DNA of 64,000 nucleotides from G963662905 sp965230045 (GTDB lineage Bacteria; Bacteroidota; Bacteroidia; Bacteroidales; WRLA01): NCBI GenBank assembly GCA_965230045.1, contig OZ245940.1, positions 2,542,001 to 2,606,000 on the forward strand. Direction: 5' to 3'. The translations under genes and the position numbers were made by a program. A model generated the notes under the pieces. That model was not told the origin of the DNA, searched no databases, and saw only the letters and a program-made list of their open reading frames with translations. Every line of letters starts with the position of its first letter. Positions within the stretch are counted from its first letter, which is position 1. Positions 46,347-55,300 of the stretch are shown in pieces.

Positions 46347-47162
46347 TTAAAAAGCCCGAATAGCACGAACTTTGTATAAGGTGCTCTTAGTGGCGTTGCT
46401 CTGGTCGTTACGGTCGAAGTCATGCCCCCACGCGGAGTTGAAATTGTACTCGGTAGAACTCCAATAGTATTCACTATCAAAACTGCTGCCTCCATTTGCT
46501 ACTGCGGTAGTATTAATAGTGGCCTTGTTTTGATACATTAAATTCAATTCTTCTTTTGAGGGAAGATACCAATCTCCGTATGTTTTGCCACCTTCGGTAA
46601 TTTTTAGCTCATTACAAACACGCGCTGCATAAGTACTACCATCATCACCTATTGAAACTTGAGCCGCAATAATTATTGACGTATTTGCTTGACCTGCATA
46701 TGGTCCATCTCCTTTGGCTTGCGTACTGCCAGAGATGCCTGCATTCCATCTTTCTCCCGTCGTGATTTGGTCTTCTTTAGCGCAAATAAGCCCATGTTCT
46801 CCAGTTTCATCTACCCAAAATACGATACCGCCTTGGGCAAAATCGCCTACAGAATATGTGGTTGGACTGCTCCCGCCAATAGGCGTCCACGATGTGCCAT
46901 TCCAATAGTAAAATCCGGGAGTTATATCTCCGGAAGTTGCAGTGTTGTAAACTAATAAGCTTGTTGCCGGTGAGCTGATGGTGGTAATGTCTGTAGTACC
47001 TGTGAGTGCTACCCGTGGAATGAGCATGCCTTTATAAGTACTTTTCACATCAAGCATGGCCGATGCATCGGGTGTCGAACCATCGGCGTTAACGCCTACA
47101 TTTTGCGAAAAAGCTGCTGCTGAAATCAGTATAATTATGATCGCAAGTTTAATCTGCTTCAT
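46347..47162 (-). CDS. Secreted DUF1566 (Lcl-C) domain protein
   Basis: This protein of about 271 aa starts at ATG 47160-47162 (MKQIKLAIIIILISAAAFS, signal peptide). The N-terminal unit DASAMLDVKSTYKGMLIPRV is shared with the S74 genes downstream. From about 110 on, the DUF1566 domain has GGIVFWVDETGEHGLICA, YGDWYLPSKEELNLMYQN, YYWSSTEYN and a terminal VRAIRAF. The fold is related to C-type lectins in known families. The function is unknown, and exposure on the surface is likely from its neighbours. It lies 8 bp after the 68-aa peptide gene. Confidence 0.8.
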   Translation of the reverse strand: MKQIKLAIIIILISAAAFSQNVGVNADGSTPDASAMLDVKSTYKGMLIPRVALTGTTDITTISSPATSLLVYNTATSGDITPGFYYWNGTSWTPIGGSSPTTYSVGDFAQGGIVFWVDETGEHGLICAKEDQITTGERWNAGISGSTQAKGDGPYAGQANTSIIIAAQVSIGDDGSTYAARVCNELKITEGGKTYGDWYLPSKEELNLMYQNKATINTTAVANGGSSFDSEYYWSSTEYNFNSAWGHDFDRNDQSNATKSTLYKVRAIRAF

Positions 47163-47170
47163 TATGTGGT

Positions 47171-47377
47171 TTATTCGTTTGTGTTTTTCCATTTTTTCGC
47201 TGCATAAGCTCCCCCCAGAACTAGTAATAAGGCGATTCCACTGCCAATGGGCGCTCCGCCACCAACGGGATTGTTTCCAGCTCCGGGATTGCTGCCGCCA
47301 TTAGGTTCTGGTGGGGTTTGTGCGTTCATAGTTAATGCGATGATTGCGATTGCGATTGTTGTGATGATTTTTTTCAT
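47171..47377 (-). CDS. Small secreted peptide with PIGSG-transmembrane tail (copy 2 of 3)
   Basis: This 68-aa protein has a signal peptide (MKKIITTIAIAIIALTMNA) and a short PPEPNGGSNPGAG linker. The tail GGGAPIGSGIALLLVLGGAY is followed by a lysine/tryptophan end (AKKWKNTNE). It is almost identical to copy 3 at 52043 and clearly related to copy 1. It lies 182 bp after a giant lectin-domain gene and opens the six-gene operon running to 41238. Confidence 0.75.
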   Translation of the reverse strand: MKKIITTIAIAIIALTMNAQTPPEPNGGSNPGAGNNPVGGGAPIGSGIALLLVLGGAYAAKKWKNTNE

Positions 47378-47511
47378 ATTATTTGGTTTTATTGGAACGC
47401 AGATGACGCGGATGCTTCGCAGCGCAGATTAACGCGGATTTTGTTTTGGAAGCATGTTGGTTGTTTGTCATTTTTGTTCTGTTTGTTTTATGCTGATTTT
47501 TATTGCTTTGT

Positions 47512-47544
47512 ATTCATCCGATGACTTAAAGTCATCGGATGAAT
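47512..47544. repeat. 33-bp palindrome, copy 5
   Basis: Arms ATTCATCCGATGACT and its complement around TAA. It starts 16 bp downstream of the stop of the giant gene at 47560, between that gene and the small peptide gene. Confidence 0.88.
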
Positions 47545-47559
47545 GTTTATTCAGTTATT

Positions 47560-50500
47560 TTATTCGACAATAATTTTACCTGTTAGCTTATGATTCTCAA
47601 GTTCTATCGTCACCAGATACACACCTGTGGTTGATGGTGCGGGTATGTTTTGCCTGTTTTTCCACACGCCCAATGTCCTGCCGGTGATGTCGGTGAGGGT
47701 GATGCGTTGTGGCTGTTGGTCACTTTGGATGATGATATTGCCCCCCGCAACATACGCATGAACAACGCTACCGTTGATTTCGCTCACAGCAGTGGTGTTG
47801 AAATGCAGTTTAAACCTTGTTTCATCATCGTTTAAACGCCAGTCGAAGCTGTACGCGCCTCCGCTCAGATTATGGAAAATATTGAGTTTGGTATCTTCGA
47901 GTATGGCTGTGGAAATATCTGCAATTTCCTTAATGCCAATGCTGTAGGTGCCGGATTCGTTATTGGTGAAACCAAGCTGGATGCTTTCGGTTTCGGGGCG
48001 GACATCTACGGCCAGATTGCCATCGGGGCATTGTGACCAGATCTGGCAAATGCCTCTGGTTCCGCTGATGAATTTCCATGCATCTCGCGGCAGCTCGAAG
48101 TTTTCGTTTGCGCTTTCATCGAAAACGATATAGAGTACATCGCTGTAGTTTTGGCTGTTTGCCGAAAGTATAATTCCGTTGGAAAGCACACTGGCTTCTT
48201 TTTTTGCTGAATTATGTGTGCGCATGGCATTGGTGAGGTTGAATGCTGTTCCGTTAGTGCCTGTAACCACAAAAAAGCCTTCCATGGGAGCGACATAGCG
48301 GCTGCCTGCACCATAACTGCCGGTTTGGGTATATGCTTTATATGCAGAACCGTCCCATGTGTATTTTGAGCCGTAGCCACTCACCTGATCCCAGTCTAAG
48401 TATGAAGGGTAGGGGTTGCCAACAAGGTTGGCTCCATCGTTTTCTTCGCTATTGTCATGGTAGGCCAGGCTAATGCTTTGATTGCCTGTATTGGGTGTGC
48501 CAGTAAAGGTGATATTTCCTTTCGCTCCAGCCGGGCTCCACAAACTGTAGCCTTTTGCAACTGTGAGTGCCTGAGCTACATCGGTAATGTCAACCCATTC
48601 TTTTGATGTTTCATCCCAGCTTTGCAGGTACTTGCCAAGGAAAGTATTCGCTGTTGTGCTGTTGTTTGGCATTGATATCAGATGCCATTTATCGTCGTTG
48701 GCAATAGAATTTGAAATACTAATCGTGCCGCTATTGGCAATGTTTCCCTCTGTAATTAATGTTCCGCCTGCTTCTATTGTCAGCTCCGCACCAGCCTTAA
48801 TGCTGATATTATTACAATTTGCGTCAGTAGTTGATGAAATAACCGGATCATTGGCAACATCCGGAATAATAATATCAGTTGTTAGGTTTGGTACAGCATT
48901 GTTGTTCCAGTTGCCGGGTGTTGCCCAATCGGAATCTTCAGAGCCTGTCCAGCTTACGCCATTAACTACAACAGTGGCATAATCAATGGTGGTAAATTCG
49001 CTGCCATCGCCGCCATATTCAATGATATAATAATAAACATCACTCGTATTACTGTAATCATTCCAATCCCCTGGATGACCCTCCCTACAATACATATGGG
49101 CATAATCTTCATTATTATAAGCGTCATTAGGCTCGTCACCAGCCCAGTTTTCGTACATATTATTTACGGCAGATCCTGAAGCATCACCCGACCAGAATAA
49201 TTCTCCCGCTTCCGGTCCGTCGATCCATTTCCAGAGATCTTCCACTTCTGCATCCGTGGCGCCAATCCAGGTGTCTTCAGAGAGTTTATCGTAGAGGTAA
49301 TCATTTTCTGTTTCTGAGGTAATAGTTGCCAGATAGCCCTGGGCAAGTCCAAAGCGATTGGCTAGTGCCGCAGCGCGGGCATCTGTCCACGTGATTTTAC
49401 CTGATTCATAAATCACTTCATAAAAATGCTGCTCCCCATTAATGCTTAACCCAACTCCGTCACCGAGAATAAAATCAATGGTTCGTGTGTCTTCCGCAGC
49501 GGAGGATGTTTCAAATTTTACAATGCGCAAAGCTGTTTGGTAATCAGAAGCAGATCCTGTGCCGCTAATACTGAGGATTTTCGTGGAATTGTCCCAGCTT
49601 GCTGATAATCCATCGGGTAAATTGCTCACAGAAAGAATATCTCCTGATACTATGGGAGAAATGGAAACCGTGGCATTGTCAATATTGTTTGCGGTGGTAA
49701 CCGTGGCGTTTGGTGCAAGAATTATGGCCGTGCTGCCTTGTGCATAGGCGTGTACCGGATTTTCGGTTTCCAGAATGGGCGGATTCACTTCTTCTGATTC
49801 CATGGCCGTCCATAAGGAAAATGCATCAATGCCTGATAGTGTAATTGTGTTATGGAATGTATTTACACTGCCATTCATATCTGTCCAGTTTGTTCCGTTA
49901 TTTGTTGACCGGTATAATTCCAGTGATGATGCGGTTAATCCGTTTAATTCGTTATCATCATAATGGAAAACCAGTGTGGCATTTAATCCTGAGTTGTTTG
50001 TTGGTACAATATTGTACCTTCTTTCGATACTGGCCGGACTGGAGTTGGCAGCATGAGTGCGTGTAATGGTCGTACTGCCCATATTGGCCGATGTGGTAAT
50101 TTCAGCGCCGAGGCCGGCTACGTTTTCATCGATATTGGAGAGGTTGCGTGTGGTTTGGATTTGCCCGCTGCTGCCATAGATCCTGCCTTCATCTTCGATC
50201 AGATATGCTGAGGTTCCTAAGGATATAGTCTGTCCATTTAGATTGATATTGCTTTCGGTAATCAAATTTCCGGACACGGAAAAATAACCACCTAATGACC
50301 AATCTGATGACATATTAACAACAATATTTCCGCCTCCGGCTTCATCGCCATTATCAAAAGTTGGTGTACTTCCTCCTGTATAGGAATATATTCCAATACT
50401 TTCTGATACTGGTTTGCTTCCCATGCTCCAGTTTGTTGCTGTGCCCCAGGAGGAAGAAGAAGTGTTTAACCATGTATTGAAAGCGGATGAAGCAACCCAG

Positions 50501-51849
50501 TCTGAATTGTCCATATTCTGAAGCGCTCCGTTATATCCGTTTCCGCTAAAATCCTGCAAAACTGTTCCTGAAGTATTGTCAAAATTGTAATACGCGACCA
50601 ATCCACTTTCATTTCCGGTGAGGCTTTTGCACATATTGTTACGGATTTGACTGGCTGTGCGTGCGGTATTCCAGATACGGACTTCATCCATTTGGCCGTC
50701 AAGTCTTCTCTCGGTGGTATAGCCTCCTAAAAGAAAAGCCTCATTTGTAGTTGCAATATTTCCTGAAAGAGCCTTGAAGCTATCAAGTTTTCCGTTGATA
50801 TAGAGTTTCATTTGTGCTCCATCATAAACTCCGGCAATATGATACCATTTGCCTGTTTCCAATCGTGCGTTGGCATCTAATTTTGTTTGTCCGCTTACTG
50901 TTACCACCAATTGTGGCATATTGTTAGGCTTATCTCCATCGCCAATCCTTAAACAAACATTCTCATTGCCACTGCGGATAACATTTGAAATATTATAATC
51001 AGGACCTGCTGAACCATTAAACGAGTCGAAATAGACCCATGTTTCTACAGTAATTGCACTAAAATCATTTGGCTTTAAATCACTTATACTAATATAATCA
51101 TTGTCCCCATCAAAATCTATTGCATTTCTTGGTCCAAACATGGCAGGGGAGGTTTGCCAGTCCGAATTGTCCATATTGTTTAGTGTGCCGTTATTGCTTC
51201 CTTTTGCATCATCAGCCGTGGTGCCGCTGGTTTCATTCAGCTTATAATAGGCTGCCAGATTGGTTTCACCTGTAGGGTTGGGTAATTCCCGGTACATGTT
51301 CTGGCGGATTTCGGTTTCGGTACGGACATCGTTCCAAATGCGGACTTCATCGAGTTTGCCTTGAAAATACCTCTCGGTGAAATTGCATCCACCAATTTGC
51401 ATTGTTCCACTATTTGTTGGTATTGTTGCTTCTGCTGTTTCACGTGTGCTATATGTAGAGGCTTCAATCCCATTTACATAAATTGTCCCCTGATTTCCGG
51501 CACTTACTGAAAATGCCATATGATACCAGGCAGAGGTTGTTAGGGAAAATGAATGAGTTTGACAGTATTTATTTCCATAATCGAAATATATTTGGCTGCT
51601 GTTGGATTGATCAATATAAATTCTAAAGTTTTCATTATTGTCTGCAATGGATTTTGATATAACTTCTTTGCCGGAAGAAGATCCTAAATAAATCCAAAAT
51701 TCAATGGTCATAGATGAAGATAGGTCTAATGAGTTATCATCAGGCACAGAAACATAATCATCCGTCCCGTCAAACTCCAAACAATTGTTTTGAGCAGGGA
51801 GGTTTAAGCTTAATAAAGCAATTCCGATAATTAGTATAAAATTTTTCAT
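47560..51849 (-). CDS. Giant T9SS surface protein with two LamG and one C-type-lectin domain (1429 aa)
   Basis: A signal peptide covers 1-19. Two LamG/concanavalin-like domains lie at about 20-235 (LEFDGTDDYVSVPDDNSLDL ... LDEVRIWNDVRTETEI) and about 240-450. A strand-rich stretch and a cadherin-like unit follow. The C-type lectin domain at about 806-945 has WIGATDAEVEDLWKWIDG, the sugar-type motif EPND and WNDYS, which fit calcium-dependent carbohydrate binding. The shared C-terminal module (WHLISMP, VAKGYSLWSP, GANLVGNPYPSYLDW) and sorting tail end it. It is probably a surface glycan-binding adhesin. It is a mosaic paralog of the gene at 52355. Confidence 0.85.
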   Translation of the reverse strand: MKNFILIIGIALLSLNLPAQNNCLEFDGTDDYVSVPDDNSLDLSSSMTIEFWIYLGSSSGKEVISKSIADNNENFRIYIDQSNSSQIYFDYGNKYCQTHSFSLTTSAWYHMAFSVSAGNQGTIYVNGIEASTYSTRETAEATIPTNSGTMQIGGCNFTERYFQGKLDEVRIWNDVRTETEIRQNMYRELPNPTGETNLAAYYKLNETSGTTADDAKGSNNGTLNNMDNSDWQTSPAMFGPRNAIDFDGDNDYISISDLKPNDFSAITVETWVYFDSFNGSAGPDYNISNVIRSGNENVCLRIGDGDKPNNMPQLVVTVSGQTKLDANARLETGKWYHIAGVYDGAQMKLYINGKLDSFKALSGNIATTNEAFLLGGYTTERRLDGQMDEVRIWNTARTASQIRNNMCKSLTGNESGLVAYYNFDNTSGTVLQDFSGNGYNGALQNMDNSDWVASSAFNTWLNTSSSSWGTATNWSMGSKPVSESIGIYSYTGGSTPTFDNGDEAGGGNIVVNMSSDWSLGGYFSVSGNLITESNINLNGQTISLGTSAYLIEDEGRIYGSSGQIQTTRNLSNIDENVAGLGAEITTSANMGSTTITRTHAANSSPASIERRYNIVPTNNSGLNATLVFHYDDNELNGLTASSLELYRSTNNGTNWTDMNGSVNTFHNTITLSGIDAFSLWTAMESEEVNPPILETENPVHAYAQGSTAIILAPNATVTTANNIDNATVSISPIVSGDILSVSNLPDGLSASWDNSTKILSISGTGSASDYQTALRIVKFETSSAAEDTRTIDFILGDGVGLSINGEQHFYEVIYESGKITWTDARAAALANRFGLAQGYLATITSETENDYLYDKLSEDTWIGATDAEVEDLWKWIDGPEAGELFWSGDASGSAVNNMYENWAGDEPNDAYNNEDYAHMYCREGHPGDWNDYSNTSDVYYYIIEYGGDGSEFTTIDYATVVVNGVSWTGSEDSDWATPGNWNNNAVPNLTTDIIIPDVANDPVISSTTDANCNNISIKAGAELTIEAGGTLITEGNIANSGTISISNSIANDDKWHLISMPNNSTTANTFLGKYLQSWDETSKEWVDITDVAQALTVAKGYSLWSPAGAKGNITFTGTPNTGNQSISLAYHDNSEENDGANLVGNPYPSYLDWDQVSGYGSKYTWDGSAYKAYTQTGSYGAGSRYVAPMEGFFVVTGTNGTAFNLTNAMRTHNSAKKEASVLSNGIILSANSQNYSDVLYIVFDESANENFELPRDAWKFISGTRGICQIWSQCPDGNLAVDVRPETESIQLGFTNNESGTYSIGIKEIADISTAILEDTKLNIFHNLSGGAYSFDWRLNDDETRFKLHFNTTAVSEINGSVVHAYVAGGNIIIQSDQQPQRITLTDITGRTLGVWKNRQNIPAPSTTGVYLVTIELENHKLTGKIIVE

Positions 51850-52042
51850 AGGTTTTAGTTGTTCGTTATTAAAATGGGGTAAACTGAAATTGGTTTTTGG
51901 CTATAAGCTCCGGATCATTTATTGCACGTTTTGGCTGCTTTTTGCAGGGCGGAGGCTATGTCTTGGTAAAACCGTTGTCCCGCAAAAGCTGGAAGTTCCG
52001 TGACGATAAAGTTGTCAGGTGGCTTTGTGCCTTTATTTGGTT

Positions 52043-52252
52043 TTAATCCTTTGTATTTTTCCATTTTTTCACGGCATAAGCTCCCCCCAGAGCTAGCAAT
52101 AAGGCGATTCCGCTGCCAATAGGCGCGCCGCCACCTACGGGCGTGTTCCCTCCAGCCGGAGCTCCGTTGCCGCTATTGGGTTCTGGTGGGGTTTGTGCGT
52201 TGATAGATAATGCGATGATTGCGATTGCGATTGTTGTGATTATTTTTTTCAT
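52043..52252 (-). CDS. Small secreted peptide with PIGSG-transmembrane tail (copy 3 of 3)
   Basis: This 69-aa protein has the signal MKKIITTIAIAIIALSINA, a PPEPNSGNGAPAGG linker, then TPVGGGAPIGSGIALLLALG and AYAVKKWKNTKD. It follows the giant gene at 52355 by 102 bp, as copies 1 and 2 follow theirs. An inverted repeat in the gap (GATGACACAGATTG and CAATCTGTGTTATC, about 52271-52346) could form a hairpin. Confidence 0.75.
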   Translation of the reverse strand: MKKIITTIAIAIIALSINAQTPPEPNSGNGAPAGGNTPVGGGAPIGSGIALLLALGGAYAVKKWKNTKD

Positions 52253-52354
52253 GATGATATGGTTTTAATGGAACGCGGATGACACAGATTGAACTGTTTT
52301 TACACGGATAAAATCAGTGCAAATCCGCACAATCTGTGTTATCAGTGTTCTACT

Positions 52355-55300
52355 TTATTCAATGATTATTTTTTTCGTTAACATTTGATTCCCTGATGCT
52401 ACGGTTACCAGATACACCCCTGTGGTTGATGGTGCGGGTATGGTTTCGGTATGCTCCCAAACGCCCAATGTCCTTCCGGTGATGTCGGTGAGTAAGATGC
52501 GTTCTGCCGGGCTCTCGCTTTGGATGATGATATTGCCACCGGCCACATACGCTTGCACCGCACTGCTGCTGAGGTCTTTCACAGCAGTAGTGTTGAGATG
52601 CAGTTTAAAACGTGTTTCATCATCGTTTAAACGCCAGTCGAAGCTGTAGGCGCCTTCGCTCAGATCATGGGAAATATTGAGTTTTGTATCTTCGAGTATG
52701 GCGGTGGAAATATCCGCGATTTCTTTAATGCCAATGCTGTAGGTCCCGGCTTCGTTATTGGCGAAACCAAGCTGGATGCTTTCGGTTTCGGGGCGGACAT
52801 CTACAGCCAGATTGCCATCGGGACATTGTGACCAGATCTGGCAAATGCCTGTGCTTCCACTGATAAATTTCCATGCATCGCGGGGCAGCTCGAAGTTTTC
52901 GTTTGCCGCTTCATCGAAAACGATATAAAGCGCATCGCTGTAGTTTTGGCTGTTGGCCGAAAGGACAATTCCGTTGGAAAATACAGTAGCTTCTTTATCT
53001 GATGAGGTGTGTGTGCGCATGGCATTGGTAAGGGTGAATTCTGTTCCGTTTGAATTGGTGACCACGAAGAAGCCTTCCATGGGTGCGACATAGCGGCTGC
53101 CTGCACCATAACCTTCCACGCTGGTATAGGCATCATATCCGCTGCCGTTATAGGTATATTTGGAGCCATAGGCACTCAAAAGATTCCAGTCAATATAAGA
53201 AGGGTAGGGGTTACCTACAAGGTTGGCTCCATCGTTTTCTTCGCTATTATTGTGATAAGCCAGGCTAATGCTTTGATTTCCTGTATTGGGTGTGCCTGTG
53301 AAGGTGAAATTTCCTTTCGCTCCAGCCGGGCTCCACAAACTGTAGCCTTTTGCAACTGATAGTGCCTGAGCTACATCGGTAATGTCAACCCATTCTTTTG
53401 ATGTTTCATCCCAGCTTTGCAGGTACTTGCCAAGGAAAGTATTCGCTGTTGTGCTGTTGTTTGGCATTGATATCAGATGCCATTTATCGTCGTTGGCAAT
53501 AGAATTTGAAATACTAATCGTGCCGCTATTGGCAATGTTTCCCTCTGTAATTAATGTTCCGCCTGCTTCTATTGTCAGCTCCGCACCAGCCTTAATGCTG
53601 ATATTATTACAATTTGCGTCAGTAGTTGATGAAATAACCGGATCATTGGCAACATCCGGAATAATAATATCAGTTGTTAGGTTTGGTACAGCATTGTTGT
53701 TCCAGTTGCCGGGTGTTGCCCAATCGGAATCAAGGGAGCCAGTCCAGCTTACGCCATTAACTACAACAGTGGCATAATCGATGGTGGTGAAGTTGCTGCC
53801 ATCTCCGCCGTATTCAACAATATAATATTGAACACTTGGGTTTGTATTTCCGAGGTCATTCCAAACCCCGGCATAACCACTATTGCTACCATACATATGA
53901 GCATAATCTTCACCGCTCCCTACGTCATTGGGTTCCCCTGTGTACCAGTTATTATATCTTCCGTTTACGGCAGATCCTCCGGCATCACCGATCCAGAATA
54001 TTTCATCCGCTTCAGGACCATCTATCCATTTCCATGTATCTTCCTCTTCTGAATCATTGGCACCGATCCAGGTGTTGGCTGTAACTTTTTCTGCTAAATA
54101 GTTGTTTTCTGTTGAAGAAGTGATGGTGACTAAATATCCCTGCGCTGCGCCATACCGACGGGTTAAAGCGGCAGAACGGGCATTGGTCCATGAAATACTT
54201 CCTGATGCATTCATGACTTCATAAAAATGCTGCTCCCCATTAATGCTTAACCCAACTCCGTCTCCGAGAATAAAATCAATGGTTCGTGTGTCTTCCGCTG
54301 CGGAGGTGGTTGCAAATGTCACATTGCGCAGAGCCGTTTCGTAATCAGAAGCAGATCCTGTGCCACTAATGCTGAGAATTTTCGTGGAATTGTCCCAGTT
54401 TGATGATAGGCCATCTGGTAGATTGCTCACGGAGAGAACATCTTCCGCCACAATAGGAGAAATGGAAACCGTGGCATTGTCAATATTGTTTGCGGTGGTA
54501 ACCGTGGCGTTGGGTGCAAGAATTATGGCCGTGCTGCCTTGTGCATAGGCGTGTACCGGATTTTCGGTTTCCAGAATGGGTGAGTTTATATCTTCCGATT
54601 CCATGGCCGTCCATAAGGAAAATGCATCAATTCCTGATAGTTTAATTGTGTTATGGAATGTATTTACACTGCCATTCATATCTGTCCAGTTTGTTCCGTT
54701 ATTTGTTGACCGGTATAATTCCAGTGATGATGCGGTTAATCCGTTTAATTCGTTATCATCATAATGGAAAACCAGTGTGGCATTTAATCCTGAGTTGTTT
54801 GTTGGTACAATATTGTACCTTCTTTCGATACTGGCCGGACTGGAGTTGGCAGCATGAGTGCGTGTAATGGTCGTACTGCCCATATTGGCCGATGTGGTAA
54901 TTTCAGCGCCGAGGCCGGCTACGTTTTCATCGATATTGGAGAGGGTTCGGGTGGTTTGGATTTGCCCGCTGCTGCCATAAATCCTGCCTTCATCTTCGAT
55001 CAGATATGCTGAGGTTCCCAGTGTAATGGTTTGGCCATTCAAGTCAAGATCGCTTTCGAGGATCAGGTTCCCGTTTACTGTTGCGCCTGATGATAAGGTA
55101 AGTGCGGACGAACTGCCCAATACAAAATGATTGATGGTTGGGGAACCGCTCAATGCAGAATTGCTCCCTCCGCTGTAGGAATAAACCCCCACATTATCGG
55201 ATGAAACAGGAGTGCTGGCCCGGCTCCAGTTTGTTGCTGTGGCCCAGGAGGAAGAAGAGGTGTTTAACCAGGTGTTGAAAGCGGAAGAAGAAACCCAGTC

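Noticed and set aside
46347..47162. A diversity-generating retroelement target (DUF1566 protein with asparagine-rich C-terminal part)
   Set aside because: No reverse transcriptase and no template repeat were found in the window; DUF1566 proteins are common without them.
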